Shown here one piece after another: positions 21,879 through 33,823 of a stretch of 64,000 nucleotides of DNA (its first letter is position 1; each line of letters begins with the position of its first letter). The notes beneath the pieces are model-generated. The model ran no database searches, had not been told where the DNA came from, and worked only from the letters and a program-made list of their open reading frames with translations. The position numbers and the translations under genes are program-made. This stretch comes from Annulohypoxylon bovei var. microspora (taxonomy: Eukaryota > Ascomycota > Sordariomycetes > Xylariales > Hypoxylaceae), in the NCBI GenBank assembly GCA_022836615.1, contig MU405223.1:62001-126000 (forward strand), read 5' to 3'.

Positions 21879-22640
21879 TGTACTGACTTGGTTTACGAAA
21901 GATGTAGATATTTTTGAGAACACTAAGTGAAAAGTTTAGACAAGCTGAGTTCCTCTTCGAGGAATATATCTTTGTGATCCAGACGGGCTATCGAGGCTCA
22001 CTTATAATAGAGATAGATCCAACGGTAGGTATTTAGTTAACTGGTGATTACAAAGCTTTCTAGCAGGACGGGTGCCGCAATATTGATTAATAATTCCACA
22101 TCAGGATTAAGAAGTTGGAGTTGTGATGACAAATTCCAACAGATGTCGCAATCCTCTATCGATCAAATAGCAAGTTACGAATCTGTACAAGCCTGCAGAT
22201 GTCTTGGTTCCTCAAGAGTGGTGACGCGCAGCATCAGTAACTGAAGACTTTATGTACTACCTACCTACCTATGTATGTAACTAGGAGCTATGACCACATG
22301 CACTATGTAAGACCCCCTAACCGCTGATCATTACTAAATATTTTCCCCACTAAAATATATCGCAGGTAACGTATAATATTTCTTATTATCTAACGGAATA
22401 TCTCCGTTTTTTGCTTCACTTCATGTAATTCGATTTGGTCCGAGACGCGTCTGAGTGAATCGTCGTCTCACCCGAGTACTTAATTTTCATACGTCTTTTA
22501 TGTCTCAACTAAAAACATCAAAGATAAATCAAGCCAATTTTCTTTTTGCTCAACTCTTGTAAGTTTTAATTATCGAGTCCTTTAATCACTAAATAGCTGA
22601 TTATGGGAAATAGGGATATTTTCTCATGATACGGTGATAA
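21879..22640. other. Intergenic between divergent genes
   Basis: About 760 bp of promoter DNA for the SDR-fold gene and the AT-hook gene. A CTACCTACCTACCTATGTATGT run lies near 22258-22280. AT-rich, no gene seen. Confidence 0.55.
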
Positions 22641-23762
22641 ATGAAACCTGGAACCGCGGTGGTTGATAACAACGTGATGGAGGAGATTGAGGCAGGGGCT
22701 CAAAAGGCCAATGCCACAAATGTCCCCAGTGATCTCAAAGAAGTTAGAGAAAATGCTATTATCCTTCCCATTACTTCAGACATCTTTCAACCACGCCTTA
22801 ATAGCGGCCCTAGGACATCCGTATCACATCTATCATATCAACCACAACAAAACACAATCACAGAACCGAAGGCGCAGAGTCTCCCTGCTACTACATCATT
22901 ATCTCCATCGCAACACACAAAATTAGCCGTACACATCAGGCCTGCATCATCGTCCTCGCCATCTCAACCTCGGCGAGGAAGGCCACCAAAAGATAAAGGC
23001 CGGGAAGTGCAACCTGGTTCTAAACCAACAGCCCCCGGGAAAATAGGACCCGGTTCTCTGCCTTCTACGGAAAATGAAGCTCGAGGAACCAGTCCTCAAC
23101 CTAAGAAAAGGGGCAGACCAAAAGGCTGGAAACCTGGGATGGCCTATGTAGATGTCAAAGAAGGTAACGGAGAGAGTGCCAAACCCACAGAGCCAACGAA
23201 AAATCAGTCTAGAGAAGTGAAGCGGCGCGGGAGACCGCCGCGCGCTCTTCTACCACCGGGCAGGGAGCGGTACTTGCGGTCCAATGCTAAATACGTATCT
23301 TTCTCATGCGAGTGGCGATGGTCACCGGGGAGAAAGTGCCCGGCAGAATTACAAAACATGAAGACACTACGCAAACATGTCCATGTCGTCCATGGGGACG
23401 AAGAGCCATTGGTTTGCCGATGGGGAAGATGCGGAGTGAGGAAGAACCCCATTCAGTTTTCAAGGCAAGCGAAATTCAAGGAGCATATCGAGAAGGTACA
23501 CTTAAGGTCGTTTGTGTGGCACATGGGAGAAGGCTATCAAAACGACGGCATCTCGACACTAAAGCGCGATGCTGATGGACTTCCGAAATATCTTTTTGAC
23601 AAGGACGGTAAACAAGTTACGCCATCGGTCACGGAACAGCAGTTCGAGGACGACCAACAGTACAAGGAGAGGAAGCGGAAATTGAAGCAGCTTCTTATCC
23701 AACAAGACGAAAATGCTCCTTTCGAAGAAGAATATACAAAGCAGACGCTGGGAATTGCCTGA
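22641..23762 (+). CDS. AT-hook and C2H2 zinc-finger protein
   Basis: Probable DNA-binding nuclear protein of 373 aa in a single exon. Three AT-hooks are visible: RRGRPPKDKG (core 112-116), KKRGRPKGW (157-161) and KRRGRPPRA (196-200). These bind the minor groove of AT-rich DNA. Two C2H2-like fingers follow: C223, C233, H246 and H251, with a longer Cys-Cys spacing than classical fingers, then C259, C264, H282 and H287. The N-terminal 110 residues are Ser/Pro/Gln rich and probably disordered. The C-terminus is a charged helix (QYKERKRKLKQLLIQQDEN). I do not recognise a named ortholog; the target is unknown. Confidence 0.85.
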   Translation: MKPGTAVVDNNVMEEIEAGAQKANATNVPSDLKEVRENAIILPITSDIFQPRLNSGPRTSVSHLSYQPQQNTITEPKAQSLPATTSLSPSQHTKLAVHIRPASSSSPSQPRRGRPPKDKGREVQPGSKPTAPGKIGPGSLPSTENEARGTSPQPKKRGRPKGWKPGMAYVDVKEGNGESAKPTEPTKNQSREVKRRGRPPRALLPPGRERYLRSNAKYVSFSCEWRWSPGRKCPAELQNMKTLRKHVHVVHGDEEPLVCRWGRCGVRKNPIQFSRQAKFKEHIEKVHLRSFVWHMGEGYQNDGISTLKRDADGLPKYLFDKDGKQVTPSVTEQQFEDDQQYKERKRKLKQLLIQQDENAPFEEEYTKQTLGIA

Positions 23763-25684
23763 ATCAGAATAATCAAAGTGGCCGGAAACCTTTGTATGCA
23801 TCGATAGAATCGACTCGGCCTTATTGGCTTGCTCCGCGCCGAGCCGCAGTCTCATTAAACTCGACGGATCGCCGTTGATTCTTGTTGGTTAGGTCTCAGA
23901 ACATGGCCATCAAAGAATAAGCCACGTGGATACATACCTCCTAATACACACCTATCTAAGTCTAGCTCACCTTTTGTTTTGTTGATGTATGTATGTATTC
24001 TGGAATGAGTATTTCCCGAATAGACACCTCGAGTCCTCGACATATGACTGGCAATTTCTTTGAGATTGAGATGCTTCTATTGCTACTATTACAAAAGATG
24101 ACAGTTAGGGTTTTCAAAGTCTCCTAAACTTCACCAGGTTCTTTCTTATGCCTCTGTAAATACGGCCCATACATAGGTATCTAGTTGAAACGCGTTTAAG
24201 CAAGTTGTCTGCATAGGAAGTTAAAGCTTCCAGAGTATGTAGCTATGTAAGTTGGAGGTGTGTGTGGTGTGTGTGGTGTGTGTGTGCCGCATTGATTCTT
24301 ATTAGAATGCAATGCGTTACGAAGCAGCGAAGCAGTTACTTTATGTAGGTACTGGGTACCAGGTAAGTGTCAAAGACCGAACGGGTGGAGTGCCAGAGGC
24401 TGACCAATCAACTTGGATTCCGGTCATTCAATCCTCCCCTATTGTCTCTTCTCCAGGCTCCTAATAACGGACGTCCAGCCCTTAGGATTTGACAGTTTCA
24501 CCTTATGACGTAATAAACATGGCCGGCATTGATTCGGCAAGGTAGCATTGATGCACCCCGTTTCTTTAGTTGCGAAATGGTTGGTTGAATCATACATAGT
24601 CTTCTAATAGGATATAATATATGATACTCTTAAGGTCCTTCCTTGATAATCATTGAAGATGATGTGACAGATTTAATATACATCTGGCAGAGTAATTTGT
24701 ATCGATAGTTGATTACCAAAAGAGCATTAGACATGTATGTATGTACTTGGGTAACTACATACAGGAATATGGATAGGAAATAACCGTGGCATTTGCCATT
24801 GCGCCTGGAAAGACCCTTGAATAATAGAGTAAGAGCTAAGGTATTTCTTAAGCCCGAACCTTCAAATGTTTGAAATCATTCAAATCCATCGAAAGGGAAA
24901 TCGCGTCCCTTCAACTCCGTCATTCCTAAATTCGATATTCTTTTATTAATCTAAAGTTCCCTTTTTCCCATTCCGCTTGTCAACCCCCTTACCTGGGCTG
25001 GGGTATTTTGCTTGGACGGATTAATTCCTGAATCACCCATGAACACAGTTCAACCAATGTTCATGCGGACCGATCGGTCTACCTAGGAGTGTCTAGACTT
25101 GTCGCGTACGACGCCAGGCTCGTGCCTTATTAGCGCATCCGCAACAATCGGAAAACACACCTGCTAAACCCTGCGAACTTGATTGCTTGCTTCATATACA
25201 TCCAATACATTCATTCTTCATTCATTCGTACATACATCCATACAGATAGACAGACATACATCCGAAAAAGCCCTTCGGAACGCTCTCTTCGTATTACAAC
25301 TGCAGGTGGGAAGGTTTAAAGAAGGGACTAGCTCGGAGTATTGGTACATTTTACGATCTAGAGAGCCCCCATGTTCCCGAGCTTGATGAGACACGCAGTA
25401 GTAGTGTCTGCTGGACCTTGATTAGCAAGCAACCAAAGCAGAGGGAACCGGACGCAACGTATCCCAAAGTGGGACTTAGCCCACCTAAACCACCAGACCC
25501 GGCCCCTTTTGCCCCTCGCTTCCAGTGACCGAAGGCTGTACCAAGTGAGCATAGTGCGATTTAGCAGTTTAGTTTGCCCTGCCCCCCAAGAACACCCCCC
25601 CAGCACTAGCCAGGCCCAGTTTGGCAGATCCAGCCGCCATACGATAGGTAGAAGCTGGGCTGCTGCCGCCGCGCTACCGCCGAC
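23763..25684. other. Intergenic; promoter and long leader of the NRC-2-type kinase
   Basis: About 1.9 kb without a supported gene. A GT-rich microsatellite lies at 24257-24286. CATT/CATA-rich sequence near 25190-25265 and a pyrimidine- and C-rich stretch at 25500-25680 look like a long transcribed leader. Confidence 0.55.
24257..24286. repeat. GT-rich microsatellite
   Basis: Imperfect GTGTGTGG units repeated over about 30 bp in intergenic DNA. Confidence 0.9.
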
Positions 25685-27908
25685 ATGGGGTCCGACGAGT
25701 CAATTGAACACCATTCCAACCTTGATCATCCATCCCCAAATACTAACAACCCTCCCTCACCAACAACATCTGTCAACCGACGAGGTCCTCATTTTAGAAT
25801 CAGAAAGCGGTTTACATCATGGCATCATCCGAATGTTGACCTAAGGGATCCTAGCCTAGGCGACAATACCAATAATACTACAAACACTACCGACAACATG
25901 CCCGTCAAATCGCCCACCTCTACCGGCACTAATAGCCATAACATCCATTTCAACCAGAAGTTGAAGAATTTCTTCCGGATAAATACCTCTAACACCAATG
26001 GAGATAAGGAGAAGAGTCTTGATCATGCCTTAAAGTCAGAAGGCAAAGTTAGCTTTCGTCAATCTAGGAAATTTTTCACCAACGTCGGTAGGATTAGGTC
26101 GACTACCACCGCGAGTGAGGGAAATCCCCTGGACGACGCTCTCAGCCCTACCGCACATGCGAATCCATATTTTGCCCATCAGGGTCAGCCTGGGCTCCGA
26201 CATCATAACGAAGGGTCCGTACCGCCGAGCCCTCCCGACACTCCTAGTTTGAAGATTCACGGTCCCGACGGCGCGAAAGAGCAGGCCACAAATGCCACGA
26301 AGGAAGAGTTGGCGAGGAAATTGCGGAGAGTTGCGAGTGCTCCTAATGCACAGGGTCTATTCAGCCAAGCAAAAGGCAGCGGAGAGAGGCCGGCCACCGC
26401 AGAGCTTGGAAAGGAGCCATTGATTCAGGGAACAAATGCTGCCTCTTTAGGATTCATCGATGCCAAAGCGGCACTCGCCGAGGCTGGAACGCTTGCCGTG
26501 CCCGAAAACGATGGTCTTGGAGCACTTCCTCCACCGCCAAATCCCAATTCCCTGGCCTTCCGTAGAACATACAGCTCCAACTCGATCAAAGTCCGTACCG
26601 TCGAGGTCAGTCCCGCCAGTTTTGACAAGATTAAACTCATCGGGAAGGGTGATGTTGGAAAGGTTTATCTCGTAAGGGAGAAGAAGAGTTCTAGACTCTA
26701 TGCTATGAAAGGTAGGTGTTTTCTTCTGCCATCTACGGATTTATACTTACAAAAGCAGTACTAAGCAAGAAGGAGATGATCAAACGCAACAAGATCAAGA
26801 GAGCACTGGCCGAGCAGGAAATTTTGGCGACGAGCAACCACCCGTTCATCGTGACTTTATATCACTCCTTCCAGTCCGAAGATCATTTATATTTGTGTAT
26901 GGAATATTGCAGCGGTGGGGAATTCTTCCGAGCATTACAGACCCGCCCCGGCAAATGTATCCCTGAAGATGACGCCCGCTTCTACGCCGCCGAGGTTACG
27001 GCAGCTTTAGAATACCTTCACTTGATGGGTTTCATTTACAGGGACCTGAAGCCAGAGAGTTTGTTTATCCTTCCCTTCCGATGCATTGCCGTGCTAACGT
27101 GGTCAACAGATATTTTGCTTCATCAATCAGGGCACATTATGCTTTCTGATTTTGACCTCTCGAAACAGTCGGACCCCGGTGGTAAACCTACGATGATTAT
27201 GGGTAAGAACGGCGCTAGTACTTCGTCGCTCCCTACGATAGATACAAAATCGTGTATCGCCAATTTCAGGACGAACTCTTTTGTAGGTACTGAGGAGTAT
27301 ATCGCTCCAGAAGTCATCAAAGGCAGTGGGCACACAAGCGCCGTGGATTGGTGGACTCTTGGTATCTTGATTTATGAGATGTTATATGGTACTACGCCCT
27401 TTAAGGGGAAGAATCGTAACGCGACTTTTGCCAACATTCTCCGGGAGGAGATACCGTTCCCGGAGCACTCCGGATCACCCCAAATTTCGAAGTATGTTTA
27501 GACTAAAAAGCGATTTCACCATGGCCGTGCTAACTATTGTCTAGTCTTTGCAAGTCGTTGATACGGAAACTACTAATCAAGGACGAGACCAGAAGATTAG
27601 GCGCGAGAGCCGGAGCTTCCGACATCAAAGGACATCCCTTCTTCCGGACAACTCAGTGGGCTCTTATTCGACATATGAAGCCACCGATAGTTCCGCATGC
27701 AGGCCGTGGGGTCGACACGGTTAACTTTAGGAACGTAAAAGAGAGTGAGAGCGTCGATATCACTGGTACAAGGCAATTGGGCTTCTCCAAAGGTGTGCCG
27801 TTGGACGGCGAGCTGGCAACACCCGGCGCTGAGGCTGTCGACCCATTCGAAGAATTCAACAGCGTAACATTACACCACGATGGCGATGGTTATGACAGTG
27901 ACAGGTGA
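25685..27908 (+). CDS. nrc-2: AGC-family Ser/Thr kinase of the NRC-2 / Fpk1 (flippase kinase) type
   Basis: AGC kinase related to Neurospora NRC-2 and yeast Fpk1/Fpk2, which phosphorylate lipid flippases and affect hyphal growth and conidiation. Exons 25685-26711, 26759-27058, 27110-27491 and 27545-27908 give 690 aa. Residues 1-305 are Ser/Thr/Asn/Pro rich and probably disordered. The kinase domain starts near 313: Gly loop GKGDVG at 320-325, catalytic Lys K342 (YAMK), YRDLKPEN with D438, and the metal motif DFD at 456-458 instead of DFG, followed by LSKQS, as in this kinase group. A long insert before the activation segment leads to GTEEYIAPE (502-510). The C-terminal tail includes PFEEFNSV, an AGC-type hydrophobic-motif-like stretch. 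The second intron begins with GTTTGT. Confidence 0.93.
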
Positions 27909-29235
27909 TTGTTCAGAAACACCTCGAACCGTACAGCGATTCCCTTGCCTTATATCAACTTCATAGCGACCAGCAGTAGAACTGTTTTCTTCTACCAAGC
28001 TTGTTCATGACCATCGAGTTGTATGGACTTGTTATCAGCATCGATTGACGGATTACCAATGAATTGTATTATGAACCTTGAAAGCAAAGAAAAAATACCA
28101 GCGTCTATTTACGAGATTTCTCCACTACCATTCATGTTGAAGATTGCGACCAGGACTGAGTACAAGAGGGAAAGGGGCGATGGCGGCATTAAGCATTCAT
28201 ATGTACGGCGTTATTCGGCACGTGGAGTTTCGGGCGAGATCACAGAAAAGGGACCGCGGATTAGCAGTGGGCTTGTATGACAATTGCAAATAAGGCTTGC
28301 TTATCGTCGATGTTGTTGTCTTAGAAGACTTGAAACAGCCCACGCTGCTTGCCTTATTAACATAGCATTCATTAACTAGTAGTTAGCTGAGTTGTATGCC
28401 TTTTTTTCGCCTTTCCATCCGGTTACTTTTTCCCCGGCTCTTCGGTGCTTTACTGCTGGATGTATCATTTGATTCTTGGCCGTTTGGTTTTTGAGATTAA
28501 TTGCCCTTCGCCTTTTTTATCCTCATGCCACACGGCGTCTGACGAATTAGACCAAAAAAAGCAAAGGCAAACAAGCCAGATCTACTATGTACATATCTTT
28601 ATATAAATTGACACAAAATATATCAAATAGTTAAAATTTTGACCCCCAAGTTTGAGGGTCGTGATGCGATACATGGCGGCTTGCGGCTGACACAATTGCT
28701 GATCGGATGACCTTTACCGGGGAGGGTTGTATTACATGATTTAACCCTGTGACCTCCTTTCCAACACGAGGCTGTCCTTTGTACATAATGAAGCAATATA
28801 TGTCCTACGCTCACGTTTCCATCCTAGGCAGAAATCTGATCTATATATGTCGCTTAGATTCGGCTCATTCCGAAATACACCTCATAAAACTAGACCTGAT
28901 TCCTCAGATGCTAGACGATAAACGACATACCCTGGCTCCTACTTTTTATTAGCACTCCCGTTAGTCTCGTGTCACTTAGGAGGACGCCTTTCCGAATCTC
29001 ACTTAGGATCGTCACTCTAGGATAAAAAGACATTTAGCTTCGACTTGCTCGTAAGAACGCTCTCGGAGCTGCGAATTCATTGATAGGATCCAGCATCTGG
29101 GTGTACGGAGGTTCTACCGGCGATAGCGACTGCGACTATGGCATCGTGATTTAGAGAAGGTTGCTCCGAATTTGCTCCGAGAACGCGACATCTAATGAAA
29201 CTCGTTTTACGCGACACGGTTTGATCTCGCCCGCC
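27909..29235. other. Intergenic, no gene seen
   Basis: About 1.3 kb holding the NRC-2-type 3' UTR and the promoter of the CorA-like gene. Short frames (63-85 codons) have no supporting features. T-rich stretches near 28400-28430 could serve 3'-end formation. Confidence 0.55.
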
Positions 29236-31186
29236 ATGGCGCGCCCAAATGATCGTGAAATGGACGTGCCGGGAACGCCTCCAGGCCGCATTAGCGGCCA
29301 TACTCTTAGTAGGCCTGTCTCGCATACGGGACACGACAACACTGTCGCGAAGACATTACCGGCGGATATCAGTCCGGAGCAGCAACGGCTCGACCTGCTG
29401 AGCCCGGCGTACCTGCTGGAATGGCCGGAGACGCAAACGAGCTGTTTTAGTCGGAAGCGCATCGGCAGCGTAGAAGAGCTGCGTGCGAATGTCATCCAGG
29501 GGCTAAAGCCGGAAGAATATGGCCACCGAGAGCGCCGGTTTTTTGTTATACATGGCTTGCCCGCGGAGTATCTACGGGTTCTACGGGACGAGCTCAAAGT
29601 CGATATGCGCTTCCTCGAGGCGCATGTGAGTAGACGGGCTTATAGACCGGTGCTGAAGCGGAGCTTGAACATGGCAGATCGTGTGCATCGGGATCATTGG
29701 ACTGATACAGGTACGTTTGCTTGCTTCGAGTATCCGGAGCTGCTGACGTCGGCGAGGAGGATTGTGACTACCGGTAGTAAGCAGATTTCATCGGGGGTGG
29801 TACCAAGAGCCGCTACTGGCGATGTCGTTGGTGAAGCGCCTACGCATCTGATATCAACTGACGGGGACTACGCGATGTTCTGCCGTGCCTCGCTATGGCT
29901 AAGCCCGAAAGCATATAGTAGGCTACCTAAAAATGCTTATAATCGTCATGGGACTTGATACTTACCATACTCTAGTTCTACTCCTGGACCGCCCGGCCGG
30001 AACGCGGCCCTCCTCCGAGTTCCGGAAAGCAGTATATTCCTCGTCGGGACAGATCCACAGTTCCCTTAACCCCATTTCCGGGAATGTAGATGAGAGTAAT
30101 ATTGGCAGCGAGGGTGCGAACAGTGACAGGGAAGAGATCCCAAGCTTCGAGAGCCTGTTCTGGAACAGCCTAGCAGGAAAACCCCACAAAGACATAGACA
30201 AACCGACCCTCATCGAAGATATTGTTATACACCAATGGATACAGTTCTTCGAAGCGCTCTCCTCGGACCTGCCTTCCGGCTCTGCTGAAACGATCGCGCT
30301 GTACCGGCAGATACAGAAGAGCCTTGAGCGGAACCTGAGCCAGTCCGAATTCACCGATAAACGGCCTATGTGTGAAACCTCCGCGACTCCAACGTGGCAA
30401 TCCCTTCTCTCCCGTCTGAATCGGCGCATTTCCCTGCAAAGCTACCTCAACCCCCCAACCCCTATCGCCACCATCCAACCCGCCCCCGTCCCCCCCTCCT
30501 CACCCTCGCCCTCCTCCTCAGCATCCAACCCCCGCCCCCGCGCCCAACTAACCGCCACCGCCCTCCCCCCGCAAACATCCCACCGCTCCCCCGACGCCGA
30601 CGAGAAGAACCAGCAGAGCCTAGACCGAGTCTCGTACATGGGCGGTGTTCTCCTCCCTCTCTCGATCGTGTCCAGCATCCTGTCGATGAGCGACCCGTTC
30701 GGGCCGGGCGGCAGCCAGTTCTTCGTGTTCTGGGCCGTGTCCGTGCCGCTGGTCTTCGTCACCATCCTCGTCATCTACGCCGACTCCATCCGCAAGGCCG
30801 AGGTCTGGATCGAGGTCGCCAGCAGTAGTACTACCGGGTCGGAGAAGCAGCACGAGGAGGAAGAAGAAGAAGAAGAAGAAGAAGTGGTTTCGGCGCCGGA
30901 GCTGGAGGAAGGGGGAGGAGGGGGGATGAGGAGGAGGATGCGGGCGAGGACGCGCACGGATGGGATGGGGGTGGCGGCGTGCGAGGAGGACGGGTATGGG
31001 CCCGAGGAGTGGAATGAGCCGGGGATGATGGTGGAGAGGATGTTCAAGAACCCCGGGAAGAAGAAGTGGCGGAAAGAGCAGCTTGGTTGGCTGGGTGCGT
31101 GTAAGTCTGTGTTCCGGATCTACAAGCTCAAGAAGGGTAGGCCGCCTAACTGGACTGTGAACGGGAGACGGGCGAACTCGGTTTAA
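29236..31186 (+). CDS. CorA-like membrane protein (fungal family)
   Basis: Fungal protein resembling the CorA Mg2+ channel superfamily by architecture: a long soluble N-terminal part and two adjacent C-terminal transmembrane helices. Exons 29236-29917 and 29976-31186 give 630 aa; the start CCGCCATGG has an excellent context. The soluble part includes FFVIHGLPAEYLRVLRDELK and ASLWLSPKAYILLLDRP, typical of these fungal proteins. TM1 is about 450-470 (GGVLLPLSIVSSILSM) and TM2 about 480-500 (FFVFWAVSVPLVFVTILVIY), joined by DPFGPGGSQ. The GMN signature that ends TM1 in true CorA channels is not present, so ion transport is not assured. A run of Glu after TM2 is coded by a GAA tract. The tail is Gly/Arg rich and basic. 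Confidence 0.82.
30857..30883. repeat. GAA/GAG run coding poly-glutamate
   Basis: A GAGGAGGAAGAAGAAG-type run inside the CorA-like gene codes for consecutive glutamates just after the second membrane helix. Such tracts commonly vary in length between strains. Confidence 0.9.
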
Positions 31187-31290
31187 GAGCACGGATATGC
31201 ATTAGGCCAGATAGGCATATGTACTATCTTGTATTCGATTTGAATGTATATACAGGGGTTAGGGGGAGGGAACAACCTCCCCATCAACAT

Positions 31291-32558
31291 TTAATTCCCA
31301 AGACTCTTAGTCTTCTGATCACGCTCTTGGTCGTGATTCGTGATACACAACCGAAAGTGAACTACGAGCTGCATGTCCGGCATAGCCTTTATGGTTTCCT
31401 TACACCAGTCGTGGGCGTGGTCAAATTTCTGTATTGTGTGGATGACGGCGCCGGGTTCGATCAGAGATCTCATCTGGATATTCGCCCGGTCTTCCGAGAG
31501 GACGAGAGCTGAGGATGGAATGTATTCTTGTCCTTTAAGCCAGAGATCTTTCAGGTCTTTGTGTGACTGTTTAACGTATTCCTCATCTGGATTTGCAATG
31601 ACTTCGAGCCAGTCCGCGACCCTCCTCTATTACATTCGCGTGTCAGTATCTGTTCAATTCAGTGATTTAGGAAGGAAGGCGGATGTATTGGTGCGGCCGG
31701 GGTCGAATGGAAGGCAAATATTTCGATGTCAAGTTTCAGGGGAGAACTACTCCCTAGCTATAATAACAGCGAAAAGCCCGGGGTACTGACCTGGAAGAAG
31801 ACTGGGTCGGACTCCTCAACGTACAACTTTCTCAGTTGTCGCAATTTCCCATGATCATAGGCATCAACTAGGAGGGTATGACACCTATCGGATCCCTTGC
31901 CAAAAATATCTTGCACCTTGGGAGATCTACCCAGATGCATCAGTATGCTATCGTGGTAGAACTGGTATTGCGACACGCCGGACCAGAAGCCTCGCTTACG
32001 TTTCCACTGCTCCACGAAGAATTTCCCCGAGATACCAGCTAGCGCTGCGAGGCTTATACAGATAGGGCTCGTAGGCGAACGTGCGAAGTAGAACCTAGTG
32101 ACGGCGGGATTGTTCACGTGCTCTGTCGTGAGCCCATTTCGCTCCGTTATCTGCGGTGAGACGTTCTGGATGGCCGAATCATCGAAGCAGAGTGTGTCCC
32201 TCGAAGAGTCGAACCACGTCGCTAACCTGATAACCCGACCACAACCACGGGGACGACTCCCAACGCATTTCCACGACCCAGTCCGTAAAGCGAATTTCCT
32301 CGCCTCGCGGCAGACCGAAAGCAGGGCCGGCGGGGCCAGCAATACGGCCACTAGGTCAGAACTGCGGACCCGCCAGGCATCGTGGTCTATTCTCTTGGTA
32401 ACGTCCGCTTCGCCGTCTTGTCTGATAGATACCGTCTCCCTCCGGATTTCGAAAACTCGATGGGGCAGAGCGAATCGCCAAATAAAAAATCTTAGCTCGG
32501 CTGGAAGTTTTGGAAATTGCGGGAAGTCGGTAGCAACTGTAGTTTCAAGTTCTACCAT
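31291..32558 (-). CDS. 2EXR-domain protein, function unknown
   Basis: Member of a large fungal-specific family of unknown function. Exons 32558-31791 and 31626-31291 give 367 aa, separated by a 164-nt intron with GTCAGT donor and AATAG acceptor. The hallmark at the N-terminus is FPQFPKLPAELRFFIWRFAL (residues 13-32), with the two short EXR-like motifs of the domain (AELR and later VCREAR). The mid region is LLSVCREARKFALRTGSW, then the strand DTLCFDD that typically follows. The start at 32558 is the first ATG giving this domain; a longer frame upstream lacks an ATG. It ends only about 100 bp from the 3' end of the converging CorA-like gene. Confidence 0.85.
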
Positions 32559-33823
32559 GGCTTTCCTCCGCACCAGCTGCGCCTCTCGATGTAAAGCCAG
32601 ACTGAATCCGTGTGACGAGACTTCGAGGACCAACAACTAACAATAACTAACAAGACGAATACTACCTGGTGAACTCTAGGTAAGGTAACTTAGGTAGTTC
32701 GCAGCTGAAAAATGAATCGATATGGGAGTAGGGAGTGATAGGCGAAGAAGAGAGCACACAATCTACTAAATCAAGATGGGATGCTAATGGCATCCTCTCG
32801 TGTAAAGAAAAGGCGGCGTTTGGCTGATCACTTGGGCAGATGGACACCCGGCCGAGACTCGGTAGGTCGGAAACCGAACCGACAAATTGGGTAGACGTGG
32901 CCGAGCTAGAGCTAGGGTATTTTGATGATCAACCCAGCCGATGATTATCTTATTAAACCCCTCGGGTCCTTTGTATTCTGGGGGTCTTAGCTACGAAGTC
33001 TACTATGTGGTAGACATGCTGGCAGGTGGTAAGATGTTAAGGTAGGATCCATTTGTTTTCTTAACAGCTGAGTCCCGCCAGGTATAAGCCAATTCGACAT
33101 TCGCCCTACCGAGATTGGTCGGCCGACGCAAACGGACACACGAATAAATTACATACCTACAATTCATTGTTACTCGTATCCTACTCTGTTTCAGCCGTCG
33201 GAGTTCGGACAAACAAGCCAAATTGAGTCGGAGATGCGGCCGCATGCTCACACAAAGACTGACCGGAAAAGAAGGTCGTCGATATGAGGAGAGGCTCGGT
33301 GGGATATCCAATTCTGGGGTTGTGAAAAGGTAAAGGATTGGTAGGGCAGCCCTCGGATATACGAAGTGACGTTTAAAAGCCATTTCGGTCCTGCTATTAT
33401 AAAACTATGACATGCGATTGGTCAATTTCATCTTATCGCCGATATGGGTTCCCGATCCACTGCCCGGGTACGGCTTTACCTTTTTTGGTTATATGGTTCG
33501 ATGAATCGGGTATAACGTATTCGCCGCTTTCACTCTTACTCAAGTTCAGTTTAGTTTATCGTTGAACCACGTGCTTAAAAACAGGCTCATTAAGCCAAGC
33601 TCAGGCCAAGTTCCGACTTTAAGGTTAAAGCGGCGTGGCTTAGGTATGCATTAAGCAACTTTATGCCGTGCCGAATAATTCGTACTGCAGCGTACCTCAC
33701 GTCACTAGCGGGGAATCTCAGCTGAATGTCGCATGAAGAAAAACGACCCCTCGTGAATAACACGCGTTTCTAGGACACGAGCAACTTCACTGCGCGTCAA
33801 CTCACCGTCGCAATTCTCTCGCG
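32559..33823. other. Intergenic between divergent genes, no gene seen
   Basis: About 1.26 kb of promoter DNA for the 2EXR gene and Dad3. A 126-codon minus-strand frame at 33003-33383 has no family features. Nothing else stands out. Confidence 0.55.

Noticed and set aside
29161..29235. N-terminal extension of the CorA-like frame upstream of 29236
   Set aside because: The longer frame lacks an ATG at its start; the ATG at 29236 has an excellent start context.
30857..30883. CRISPR-like or regulatory repeat
   Set aside because: A simple coding GAA/GAG run; no spacer structure. No CRISPR array was seen anywhere in the window.
30620..31192. 190-codon minus-strand frame opposite the CorA-like gene
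   Set aside because: It is the low-complexity reverse reading of the GAA/GGA-rich tail (Pro/His/Phe runs) and lies wholly within a well-supported exon.
33003..33383. 126-codon minus-strand frame
   Set aside because: Composition without pattern, no good start context, in promoter DNA of Dad3 and the 2EXR gene.
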